Below, in pieces: positions 1-5,246 of a DNA stretch of 7,481 bases (position 1 is the first letter of the stretch; every line of letters begins with the position of its first letter). The position numbers and the translations under genes were made by a program. A model generated the notes under the pieces. It was not told where the DNA came from. It did no database searches and was given only the letters and a program-made list of their open reading frames with translations. Origin of the DNA: Planctomycetota bacterium (lineage in GTDB: Bacteria > Planctomycetota > Planctomycetia > Planctomycetales > Planctomycetaceae); contig JAEYWB010000633.1 of NCBI GenBank assembly GCA_023429275.1, forward strand, positions 1-7,481, read 5' to 3'.

Positions 1-42
1 CTTCAAAAGACTGGATTCCAGGGGCGTCCCTTCGTCGCTTGC

Positions 43-59
43 CTCTCGAAGCTCGAGGG
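43..59. repeat. Short inverted repeat (7-bp hairpin)
   Basis: Bases 43-49 can pair with 53-59 (one T-G wobble at 44/58), leaving a 3-base loop at 50-52. It sits six bases before a longer imperfect hairpin at 65-100. No T-run follows, so it is not a simple intrinsic terminator. Function unknown. Confidence 0.4.
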
Positions 60-64
60 CTCCA

Positions 65-100
65 TAGCACGACCTGTGAGGCACCTCTGAGGCCGTGCTA
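65..100. repeat. Imperfect long hairpin in noncoding DNA
   Basis: TAGCACG at 65-71 pairs perfectly with CGTGCTA at 94-100. After one A/C mismatch (72/93), CCT 73-75 pairs with AGG 90-92. After a 2x2 internal loop, GAG 78-80 pairs with CTC 85-87, closing a 4-base loop. That makes 13 base pairs in a 36-base element. No T-run follows on either side. It could be part of a structured RNA, a transcript 3' end belonging to a gene left of the window, or a dispersed palindromic repeat. Confidence 0.5.
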
Positions 101-325
101 CGGAGCAAATGAGGACGATGGCGGAGCGGATGTTCGTCGATCGTCATGGCTTGCTATCACGACGGGGCTGGTGTGGCGTAAGAGCAATGACTTGTCTCCG
201 GCGGCATCTGCCGAGCTTCCGGGGGACAATCTTTCTTTCCCTTCACCCGTTTTCCTGTTTCTGTTAATGTCCTCCACTCTCGCCTGACCGATCAAAAAAT
301 AGATTGGTTTAAGCCGATGGGTGGC

Positions 326-332
326 AAGGAGG
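326..332 (+). promoter_or_regulatory. Shine-Dalgarno deciding the rimI start
   Basis: AAGGAGG is a full match to the anti-Shine-Dalgarno of 16S rRNA and lies 5 bases before ATG 338. This favours ATG 338 over the in-frame ATG at 317, which would place the ribosome binding site inside the coding region. Confidence 0.85.
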
Positions 333-337
333 CCATC

Positions 338-868
338 ATGAGCATTCAAAGACATCAGCAGTTGGACGTTCAGATTCGTTGGCTGATCCGTCGTGATATG
401 GCGGAAGTCCTCCGGATCGAGCAGGCGAGCTTCGAGTTCCCCTGGACGGACGAAGACTTTCTCTGTTGTCTTCGTCAACGGAACTGCATCGGGATGGTGG
501 CTGAGCACAACCACCAGATCGTGGGATTCATGATTTATGAACTCCACAAGTCCCGGCTCCACATTCTGAATTTTGCCGTCGCCCCCGAAGTCCGCCGCCA
601 GGGGATCGGCCTGCAGATGGTGACCCGGCTGGTCGACAAACTGTCGCAGCAGCGTCGGAACGAAATTCTGCTCGAGGTCCGGGAGCGGAATCTCGACGGA
701 CAGCTCTTCTTCCGCACGCAGGGCTTCCGGGCGATCAGCGTTCTCCGGTCGCACTACGACGACACGGACGAAGACGCCTACATCATGCAGTTCCGGCTCG
801 ACGCCCCGGCCGACCAGTCGGCTCCGTTCTCGCTGCACAACCGCATCTCCGAGTTCGACGCAGCGTAA
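338..868 (+). CDS. rimI: Ribosomal protein bS18 N-terminal alanine acetyltransferase (RimI-type GNAT)
   Basis: RimI transfers acetyl from acetyl-CoA to the N-terminal alanine of ribosomal protein S18 in the cytoplasm. The 176-aa product is one GNAT domain (about residues 13-155) with a short C-terminal tail; E. coli RimI has 148 aa. Visible signatures are the substrate-side FPW at 34-36, the acetyl-CoA pyrophosphate loop RRQGIG at 86-91 after NFAVAPEV, the LEVRERN block at 112-118 containing the glutamate equivalent to E. coli Glu103 (here E113), the QGF at 128-130, and the RimI-typical EDAYIM at 145-150. The tyrosine that acts as general acid in enterobacterial RimI (Tyr115) aligns with Phe125 here, so the proton donor may differ; Tyr140 is a nearby candidate. 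The start at 338 is set by a perfect Shine-Dalgarno. A strong terminator follows, so the gene ends a transcript. A paralogous protein acetyltransferase is the main alternative. Confidence 0.82.
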   Translation: MSIQRHQQLDVQIRWLIRRDMAEVLRIEQASFEFPWTDEDFLCCLRQRNCIGMVAEHNHQIVGFMIYELHKSRLHILNFAVAPEVRRQGIGLQMVTRLVDKLSQQRRNEILLEVRERNLDGQLFFRTQGFRAISVLRSHYDDTDEDAYIMQFRLDAPADQSAPFSLHNRISEFDAA

Positions 869-894
869 GCGGAACGGTCCATTGACGATCCAGG

Positions 895-929
895 AAACGG
901 AGTCCGCCAGTCGGGCTCCGTTTTTTTTT
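895..929 (+). terminator. Rho-independent terminator of rimI
   Basis: The AAACGGAG arm at 895-902 pairs with CTCCGTTT at 916-923. The stem continues through a T-G wobble (903/915) and C904-G914, C905-G913 and G906-C912 to a 5-base loop at 907-911. Nine consecutive T residues (921-929) follow. It lies 26 bases after the rimI stop. This is a textbook intrinsic terminator and separates rimI from the genes downstream. Confidence 0.92.
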
Positions 930-1383
930 GCGCGGGGCGAAGCCCGACCGCAGAAATTACAAATCCGGGGGGATTGGGCGGAAATTCCTGCAATCGACTC
1001 AAGCGGGGTGATCGCCCCGGGGGAAAGTGTCGATCCTTATTACCATCAACGAAGCGTCAAACGGATTGACCTTCGACGTCACAAAGCATGATGCAGGCGA
1101 GGTTTAAGGATCGGATCAGGAGTCCGCCCGGCATGTCGCCGACAGTGACTCCTTCCGATGGACCTCCTCGTCGATTTCGCACCAGGACGGTTGCGAGGAG
1201 CCTGATATGCGCCCTCTCAACCATTGGCTTGATGAACTTCTGGCAACCTCCGGCCGCGGCCCCCGTTCCCACGCGGGCTCCAGCCCGAAAACCCCGTTGA
1301 TGGGCGAATTCCCGATCGGATATCCTCGTGGAGTCGCGTCGGACGCTTTGACGTCCGCGCGTCATTCAGGGGGAAGGAGACCC
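930..1383. other. Intergenic region between rimI and the FlgM-like gene
   Basis: About 450 bases without a gene I would defend. Small open frames on both strands (for example 1088-1300 forward and 1057-1365 reverse) give arginine- and proline-rich translations with no motif and look like chance frames in GC-rich DNA. The region holds several GC hairpins: 935-945, 1004-1019 and 1274-1287 (CGGGC, a TCCA loop, GCCCG). The most elaborate is the bulged hairpin at 1050-1075. A GAGGAG followed by ATG at 1207 could extend the next gene upstream by 59 codons. Confidence 0.5.
1050..1075. repeat. Bulged 10-bp inverted repeat upstream of the FlgM-like gene
   Basis: GTCAA at 1056-1060 pairs with TTGAC at 1066-1070 around a 5-base loop. 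Past a single bulged C (1055), CGAAG at 1050-1054 pairs with CTTCG at 1071-1075. The right arm also contains TTGACC (1066-1071), which resembles a -35 box, although the sequence 16-18 bases further on is a poor -10. It may be an operator or an RNA hairpin; no T-run follows. Confidence 0.45.
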
Positions 1384-1620
1384 ATGGCGGGGAATGAGGG
1401 AGATGCCGGAAGCGACGCCCTCCGCGACAGCTCGGCCCCGCGTGTCGATGCCGCCTCGTCGGAGGCAGCTTCGGTGGTCCCTTTCGTCTCCGGCGAAGTC
1501 TCGCGGGCGGAGCGCCTGGCCGCTATCCGTGCCCGGATCGAGGCGGGTGTCTATGATACACCGGAACGCCTGGAGGCCGCGGTCGAGAAGCTCGTCCGCG
1601 TCCTGAACCAGGATCTGTAA
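1384..1620 (+). CDS. Small FlgM-like protein (anti-sigma-28 type C-terminal motif)
   Basis: The 78-aa product has a low-complexity, Ala/Ser/Asp-rich N-terminal half (residues 1-38), probably disordered. Its C-terminal half (40-78) reads like the FlgM core: RAERLAAIRARI, then an EAGVYDTPERLEAAVEKL block, then RVLNQDL. FlgM binds and inhibits the flagellar sigma factor FliA, using two helices separated by the G-x-Y turn seen here at Gly55-Val56-Tyr57. I chose ATG 1384 because an AAGGAG (1374-1379) lies four bases upstream. An in-frame ATG at 1207, preceded by GAGGAG, would give 137 aa, but the added part has no recognisable motif. No flagellar gene is nearby, so the partner sigma factor is not shown by context. 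I infer an anti-sigma or FlgM-related role and leave the gene unnamed. Confidence 0.65.
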   Translation: MAGNEGDAGSDALRDSSAPRVDAASSEAASVVPFVSGEVSRAERLAAIRARIEAGVYDTPERLEAAVEKLVRVLNQDL

Positions 1621-1632
1621 GATCGAACGGGA

Positions 1633-1675
1633 CCTTGAGGGGCGTCGTTCGGCCTTGAGCGTCCACCGCCTTGAT
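1633..1675. repeat. Short direct repeats CCTTGAG/CCTTGAT before fur
   Basis: CCTTGAG occurs at 1633-1639 and again exactly 20 bases later at 1653-1659; a near copy, CCTTGAT, lies at 1669-1675. All three lie in the 71-base gap before the Fur-family gene. They are GC-rich and unlike the AT-rich Fur box. They may be chance or a binding site for an unknown regulator. Confidence 0.25.
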
Positions 1676-1691
1676 CCCGTCGTGGTGTCCC

Positions 1692-2210
1692 GTGAACCTG
1701 TCCGTGACCGAACCCGATCTCGTGGCTTCCCTGGAGACGTCGATCTCTCCGGTGGAGAAGTATCGCGAGTTCCTGGCCACGAAGGGGCTGCGGCTGACCC
1801 GCGAGCGGAGCATCATTGTCGAAGAGGTGTTCGCCTCGCACGAACACTTCGACGCCGATCAGCTCGTTCAGCGACTCAGCCACCTGAAGGACAAGCGTCG
1901 CGTCAGCCGGTCGACCGTTTACCGTTCGCTGCATCAGCTTGAAGAAGCGGGGATGCTCCGGAAGGTCGCGCGGCAGGACGGGCGGGAGATCTACGAGCAC
2001 GAATACGGCTATCCGCAGCATGATCACCTGATCTGCAAGAAGTGCGGCACGCTGTACGAGTTCCACAACGAGGCGATCAGTGAACTCCTCGATGAGATTG
2101 CCCGCCAGCACGGGTTCCGAATGGAGGGGCACCGGCTGGAGGTGAGTGGACTTTGCGCCCCTTGCAGTCGTCCCCCGGAGACCCGGCACAAGAAGCTGAA
2201 CCTGCTTTGA
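1692..2210 (+). CDS. Fur-family metal-responsive transcriptional regulator
   Basis: Fur-family proteins are dimeric cytoplasmic repressors that sense Fe, Zn, Mn or peroxide. Counting from GTG 1692 (172 aa), an N-terminal winged-helix domain (about 20-95) contains GLRLTRER at 32-39 and the recognition helix RVSRSTVYRSLHQLEEAG at 70-87. The C-terminal dimerisation and metal domain (about 98-165) contains HDHLIC at 110-115. Structural zinc ligands are Cys115/Cys118 and Cys155/Cys158. Regulatory-site candidates are His52, Glu102/Glu104, His110, His112, Glu123 and His140, matching E. coli Fur positions His33, Glu81, His88, His90, Glu108 and His125. This residue set resembles classical Fur, but Zur or PerR cannot be excluded. 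The start is uncertain: TTG 1671 and GTG 1704 are in frame, and none has a good ribosome binding site. The length is slightly above the usual 140-150 because of a short N-terminal extension. The sulfatase gene begins 86 bases later. Confidence 0.9.
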   Translation: MNLSVTEPDLVASLETSISPVEKYREFLATKGLRLTRERSIIVEEVFASHEHFDADQLVQRLSHLKDKRRVSRSTVYRSLHQLEEAGMLRKVARQDGREIYEHEYGYPQHDHLICKKCGTLYEFHNEAISELLDEIARQHGFRMEGHRLEVSGLCAPCSRPPETRHKKLNLL

Positions 2211-2241
2211 GCGAGCGGCGGTGAGAGGGATGTCCTCGCTC
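2209..2241 (+). other. Inverted repeat overlapping the fur stop codon
   Basis: GAGCGAG at 2209-2215 (which includes the last two bases of the TGA stop) pairs with CTCGCTC at 2235-2241, with a possible T-G wobble outside and a 19-base loop. No T-run follows, so it is at best a Rho-independent terminator of poor quality or an mRNA 3'-end stabiliser between fur and the sulfatase gene. Confidence 0.3.
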
Positions 2242-2296
2242 GGACGAAGCCTTGAAGGCGGTTCCAGTCGAGTCGTCCGGAGCGCGGGGGTCGAAC

Positions 2297-3766
2297 ATGG
2301 TACTTCGTGGAAGCTGGCTCTGGTCTTTCGTGGCAGTCGCTGCAGCCCTCGTCGCCGGGATCACCCCGGCCGCCGAGCCGCGGCCCAACATCATTTTCAT
2401 TCTCACCGACGATCTCGCGCCCGATGCCGTCGGCTTCGCCGGGAACTCGCAGATCAGGACTCCCGCTCTCGACCGGATCGCAAGCGAAGGCGCAGTCCTG
2501 CGAAACGCTTTCTGCGTGACGCCGGTCTGCAGTCCCTCGCGAGCGTCGATTGCCACCAGCCGTTACGGAAGCCAACTCGACATCCTCGACTGGATCAATA
2601 CCAGGGTCGAGCCGGAGGCTGGCCTCAACCCCAACGCCGTGACCTGGATGGAACTGCTCCAGGAGGCGAAGTACAGCACCGCGCTCATCGGAAAATGGCA
2701 CCTCGGGACGGCGATCCGGTTCCACCCGACGCTGCAGGGATACGAGCACTTCGCCGGCTTTCTCGATGGCGGACGGCCCACACGCGACCCGGTGTTCGAA
2801 GTCGGCGGCCATAACATCAAGCAGTCCGGGTTCACCGCGGACGTCACGACCGATCTGGCGATCGCCTACCTCGAGACGCGGCGCGGTGACGACGAGCAGC
2901 CGTTCGCGATGTCGATCCACTACCGCGAGCCGCACGCCCCCTGGCTTCCCGCTGCGGACGAGGACCGCGCTCCCTACGAATCGCTTGATGTCTCCGAGCC
3001 CCGGCCATCTCACGCGGACCTCGACCGGGAGCGAATGACGAAGGTGACGCGCGAGTACTATGCCAGCGTGGCGAGCGTTGATCGCAACGTCGGCCGCATT
3101 CTCGATTTTCTGGACAGGCAGAAGCTCTCGGATCGGACGGTCGTGATCTTCACGAGTGATCACGGCTACAACGTCGGTCATCACGGCCTGTTGCACAAAG
3201 GCAATGCCCGGTGGATGCTGAAACAGGAGCCGCCGCAGGAGTTCCCGGACATCGGTCGCGGCATCCGTCCGAACCTGTTCGACCAGTCGCTCCGCGTTCC
3301 GGCGGCGGTCCGCTGGCCGGGGAAGATTCGACCGGGTACGGAGGTCCGCGAGATTGTGACCCACCTCGACTGGGCTCCGACTCTTCAGGCCATGTCAGGT
3401 GGCAAGCGTCGCGACGACATCCTGTTTCATGGGCGCGACGCCTCACCGCTCCTACGGGGTGAGAAGGTCGCCGACTGGCGGACCGAATTTTACGCGGAGT
3501 ACAGCATGAGGCACGGAGCAAAGGCCGACCTGCGCGGGTGGCGAACTCCCGAGTGGAAACTGGTGATCGACTTCGCGCATCCCACCCGGACCGAGCTCTA
3601 CGACCTGAAGGCCGACCCGCTGGAGACCGAAAACCTGGCGTCGGCGACGGCCGCTGGCCCCGTCGAAGCCCGGAGCCGTCTGCAGACGAAGATTCTCAAT
3701 TACATGAAGGAAATCCGCGATCCTCTTGCGGCCGAGCTAGACGAGAAGCCGAGCGAGCCGCGATGA
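2297..3766 (+). CDS. Secreted type I sulfatase (formylglycine-dependent)
   Basis: The 489-aa product begins with a signal peptide: a short basic start, a hydrophobic core at residues 7-22, and probable cleavage near TPAA (23-26). It belongs to the alkaline phosphatase/sulfatase superfamily and hydrolyses sulfate esters outside the cytoplasm. The active site is complete: metal-binding Asp38-Asp39 (TDD), the CSPSR motif at 78-82 whose Cys78 would be matured to formylglycine, GKWHLG at 132-137 (Lys133, His135), His208 and His213 (HYREPH), Asp288-His289 and Lys301 (SDHG to HKG). The auxiliary part of the motif reads T-S-R (87-89) instead of the usual T-G-R. Maturation needs a formylglycine-generating enzyme or equivalent, not seen here. 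ATG 2297 is preferred over an upstream TTG at 2252 because it places the signal peptide at the N-terminus and has GGGGG six bases upstream. The C-terminal ELYDLKADPLETENLA block is typical of the family. The substrate is unknown; sulfated polysaccharides are usual in planctomycetes. Confidence 0.93.
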   Translation: MVLRGSWLWSFVAVAAALVAGITPAAEPRPNIIFILTDDLAPDAVGFAGNSQIRTPALDRIASEGAVLRNAFCVTPVCSPSRASIATSRYGSQLDILDWINTRVEPEAGLNPNAVTWMELLQEAKYSTALIGKWHLGTAIRFHPTLQGYEHFAGFLDGGRPTRDPVFEVGGHNIKQSGFTADVTTDLAIAYLETRRGDDEQPFAMSIHYREPHAPWLPAADEDRAPYESLDVSEPRPSHADLDRERMTKVTREYYASVASVDRNVGRILDFLDRQKLSDRTVVIFTSDHGYNVGHHGLLHKGNARWMLKQEPPQEFPDIGRGIRPNLFDQSLRVPAAVRWPGKIRPGTEVREIVTHLDWAPTLQAMSGGKRRDDILFHGRDASPLLRGEKVADWRTEFYAEYSMRHGAKADLRGWRTPEWKLVIDFAHPTRTELYDLKADPLETENLASATAAGPVEARSRLQTKILNYMKEIRDPLAAELDEKPSEPR

Positions 3767-3773
3767 TCGCCGC

Positions 3774-3824
3774 GGGAGATTGCCGACCAATCGCCAGCGA
3801 AATCTCCCTTCCGCCTGGATTTTT
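3774..3824 (+). terminator. Possible terminator after the sulfatase gene
   Basis: GGGAGATT at 3774-3781 pairs perfectly with AATCTCCC at 3801-3808 (8 bp, 19-base loop), starting 8 bases after the stop. A T-run (TTTTT, 3820-3824) comes about 11 bases after the stem, too far for a classic intrinsic terminator. It probably marks the transcript end or protects it; termination efficiency is uncertain. Confidence 0.4.
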
Positions 3825-3874
3825 CGGGCTCTGATTCGCCCCCAGTCGGCCTAGCTCCCTATTTACGTTGCCAC

Positions 3875-3880
3875 TATACT
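3875..3880 (+). promoter_or_regulatory. Candidate -10 element for fabH
   Basis: TATACT is a 5-of-6 match to the bacterial -10 consensus and stands out in GC-rich surroundings. Transcription would start near 3887, giving a leader of almost 90 bases before GTG 3974. The sequence about 17 bases upstream (3852-3857) is a poor -35 box, so the promoter would be weak or activator-dependent. Confidence 0.35.
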
Positions 3881-3882
3881 CC

Positions 3883-3908
3883 CGAAGTTCCCTATTCGCC
3901 GAACTTTG
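3883..3908. repeat. Inverted repeat at the putative fabH transcription start
   Basis: AAGTTC at 3885-3890 is the exact inverse complement of GAACTT at 3901-3906, with a 10-base spacer. A G-T wobble and a further C-G pair extend it to 3883-3908. It lies directly downstream of the -10-like TATACT, where a repressor site or a 5'-UTR hairpin would be expected. No known motif is recognised. Confidence 0.4.
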
Positions 3909-3973
3909 CGCGTGCCCAGTGCGGCTCGCGCGGTCGGCTTTCCCGATCCGGATCTGCGGAGACAATCCGCCTC

Positions 3974-4975
3974 GTGAACAGTCGACGTACTAGTTCGCTC
4001 CTCGGCGTGCAGATTGCATCGACCGGCTCTTACGTCCCGGACCGGGTCGTCACGAATTCCGATCTGAATGCGCAGTTCGGGTTCGATCCGGAGTGGATTG
4101 AACAGCGGACTGGAATTCTCGAACGCCGCCACGCCGCGCCGGGAACGGCGACGACCGACATGGCGTGTGAGGCGGCCCGGCGGGCGATCGCCAATGCCGG
4201 CATTTCTCCCGACCAGATCGACCTTCTGGTGGTCGGGACGTTCACGCCCGATTACCTCTGTCCTTCGACCGCGTGCCTCGTCCAGGACCGGCTCAAGCTC
4301 GACTGCCCCGCATTTGACCTCGCCGCGGCCTGCTCCGGCTTCATGTATTCGATGGTCACGGCCGCGCAGTACGTCGCGACCGGCAACTCGAAGATGGCCC
4401 TCGTGATCGGGGCGGATACGAACAGCCGGATCGTCAATCCCAAGGATTACCGCTCCTACCCGCTCTTTGGCGACGGGGCGGGGGCCGTGCTGCTCACCAA
4501 GGGAGAACCTCATCAGGGGCTCATCTGCTACCAGATGGGCTCGGATGGCTCCGGGGCGGCGCTGCTCGATCGGCCGATGGGGGGATCGATGACCCCGCTC
4601 AGCCATTTCGGGATCGACCAGGGGGATCAATACCTCCGGATGGACGGCCGCAGCGTCTTCAAATGGGCAGTGCGGATGCTCACGGACTCGATCGAGCTCG
4701 TTCTCGACCAGAGCGGGATGTCCGTTCACGACATCGAGCTCTATCTGCTGCACCAGGCGAATATCCGGATCATCGACTCCGCCCGACAGCAGATGGGGAT
4801 TCCCGCCGAGAAGTTCTTCAACAACCTTGCGAAATACGGCAATACCTCGGCCGGCTCGATTCCCCTGGTCCTGGACGAAGCGGTCCAGAACGGACGGATC
4901 AAGCGGGGGGATTCGCTGCTGATGTGCGGTTTCGGGGCCGGCCTCTCCTGGGGAACGGGCGTGTTCCGCTGGTAA
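3974..4975 (+). CDS. fabH: Beta-ketoacyl-ACP synthase III (FabH)
   Basis: FabH condenses acetyl-CoA (or a branched acyl-CoA) with malonyl-ACP to start type II fatty-acid synthesis in the cytoplasm. The 333-aa product has the thiolase fold and an intact Cys-His-Asn triad: Cys120 in AAACSGF, His260 in LLHQANIRI, and Asn290 in YGNTSAGS. These correspond to E. coli Cys112, His244 and Asn274. Other family marks are TGSYVPDRVVTNSDL near the N-terminus, the WIEQRTGI block, LFGDGAGAVLL, MDGRSVFKWAV and the C-terminal GFGAGLSWGTG. GTG 3974 is the only plausible start near the conserved N-terminus; a GCGGAGA (3956-3962) lies 11 bases upstream, rather distant. In many bacteria fabH sits with plsX, rpmF and fabD; none of these is present here, so the gene stands apart. 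Substrate preference (acetyl versus branched primer) cannot be read from the sequence. A FabH paralogue of secondary metabolism is unlikely given the conserved motifs. Confidence 0.95.
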   Translation: MNSRRTSSLLGVQIASTGSYVPDRVVTNSDLNAQFGFDPEWIEQRTGILERRHAAPGTATTDMACEAARRAIANAGISPDQIDLLVVGTFTPDYLCPSTACLVQDRLKLDCPAFDLAAACSGFMYSMVTAAQYVATGNSKMALVIGADTNSRIVNPKDYRSYPLFGDGAGAVLLTKGEPHQGLICYQMGSDGSGAALLDRPMGGSMTPLSHFGIDQGDQYLRMDGRSVFKWAVRMLTDSIELVLDQSGMSVHDIELYLLHQANIRIIDSARQQMGIPAEKFFNNLAKYGNTSAGSIPLVLDEAVQNGRIKRGDSLLMCGFGAGLSWGTGVFRW

Positions 4976-4979
4976 GGTC

Positions 4980-5028
4980 GAGCGGGGCCGCGACGGGCGG
5001 GAAACGTCGCCATAACCCCCTGTCGCTC
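4980..5028 (+). other. Composite hairpin after fabH
   Basis: GCGACG at 4990-4995 pairs with CGTCGC at 5005-5010 around a 9-base loop. Across an internal loop, GGG 4985-4987 can pair with CCC 5018-5020. Past a 3-base bulge, GAGCG 4980-4984 pairs with CGCTC 5024-5028. It starts five bases after the fabH stop. No T-run follows, so it may be a Rho-type or mRNA-stabilising 3' structure and not an intrinsic terminator. Confidence 0.35.
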
Positions 5029-5056
5029 AACGCTCTGCTCGAATCGCTCGACCCGA

Positions 5057-5085
5057 TTGCGGATTCCCTCTCCGCCCGATAGACT
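5057..5085 (+). promoter_or_regulatory. Candidate sigma-70 promoter for the zinc-ribbon/ridA unit
   Basis: TTGCGG (5057-5062) and TAGACT (5080-5085) are separated by exactly 17 bases, matching the -35 and -10 consensus at 3 and 4 positions. The predicted transcript would start near 5092, leaving a leader of about 38 bases before ATG 5130. A small hairpin (TTCCG 5094-5098 with CGGAA 5103-5107) would lie at its 5' end. Confidence 0.42.
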
Positions 5086-5129
5086 CTTGCCCCTTCCGAA
5101 TCCGGAAATTGCCGAACTCAGGTGTGACC

Positions 5130-5246
5130 ATGATTTTCCGTCCCCGGACGAAGGCCAAGAAGGCCCTCAAGCAGAAACGCTGCACCAAGTGTGGCCGGCT
5201 CGTGCAGTGGCGTGCCCGCTGCAAGACCTGCCACAAGGCCCAGTAA
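5130..5246 (+). CDS. 38-aa highly basic four-cysteine zinc-ribbon-like protein
   Basis: I recognise no named family. The ORF runs from ATG 5130 to TAA 5244-5246. An AGGTG (5120-5124), matching the 3' half of the Shine-Dalgarno, lies five bases upstream. The product is 38 aa, with 14 Lys or Arg residues and almost no acidic residue. An Arg/Lys-rich leader (residues 1-17, starting MIFRPRTKAKK) is followed by two CxxC knuckles, Cys18-x-x-Cys21-Gly and Cys31-x-x-Cys34-His, nine residues apart. This spacing suits a single zinc-binding ribbon. Size, charge and cysteine pattern recall small ribosomal proteins of the L36 or L40e kind and other rRNA-binding zinc ribbons, so I infer a nucleic-acid or ribosome-associated role. 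A separate promoter-like sequence precedes it, and ridA follows after 32 bases, which suggests co-transcription. The regular knuckles, good start signal and fitting gap argue against a chance ORF. Confidence 0.72.
   Translation: MIFRPRTKAKKALKQKRCTKCGRLVQWRARCKTCHKAQ

Larger units (their letters stand above)
1..337. other. Noncoding stretch upstream of rimI
   Basis: I see no convincing gene here. One forward frame stays open from position 3 to a TGA at 285-287, but its translation is low in information, has no recognisable motif and could only start at a TTG, so I do not call it. The stretch holds two adjacent inverted repeats (43-59 and 65-100). It also holds a pyrimidine-rich run on the + strand (about 229-284) and a short AT-rich hairpin (286-309) just before the rimI ribosome binding site. 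A promoter for rimI presumably lies here, but I find no pair of -35 and -10 boxes that I trust. Confidence 0.5.

Noticed and set aside
39..287. Forward 82-codon frame at the left end
   Set aside because: TTG start, no ribosome binding site, no motif, and it runs through the hairpins and the pyrimidine-rich tract; the possibility of a gene end from outside the window cannot be fully excluded.
98..838. Reverse-strand open frame of 246 codons
   Set aside because: Antisense to rimI; no recognisable domain.
2252..2296. Upstream TTG start for the sulfatase
   Set aside because: It would bury the signal peptide behind 15 residues and has a weaker start codon than ATG 2297.
2024..3364. Reverse-strand open frame of 446 codons
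   Set aside because: It lies antisense to the Fur and sulfatase genes, whose motifs are clear; its translation is Arg/Asp/Gly/Val-rich with no family motif, as expected for a mirror frame in GC-rich DNA.
3863..4753. Reverse-strand open frame of 296 codons
   Set aside because: Antisense to fabH, which has an intact catalytic triad in the forward frame.
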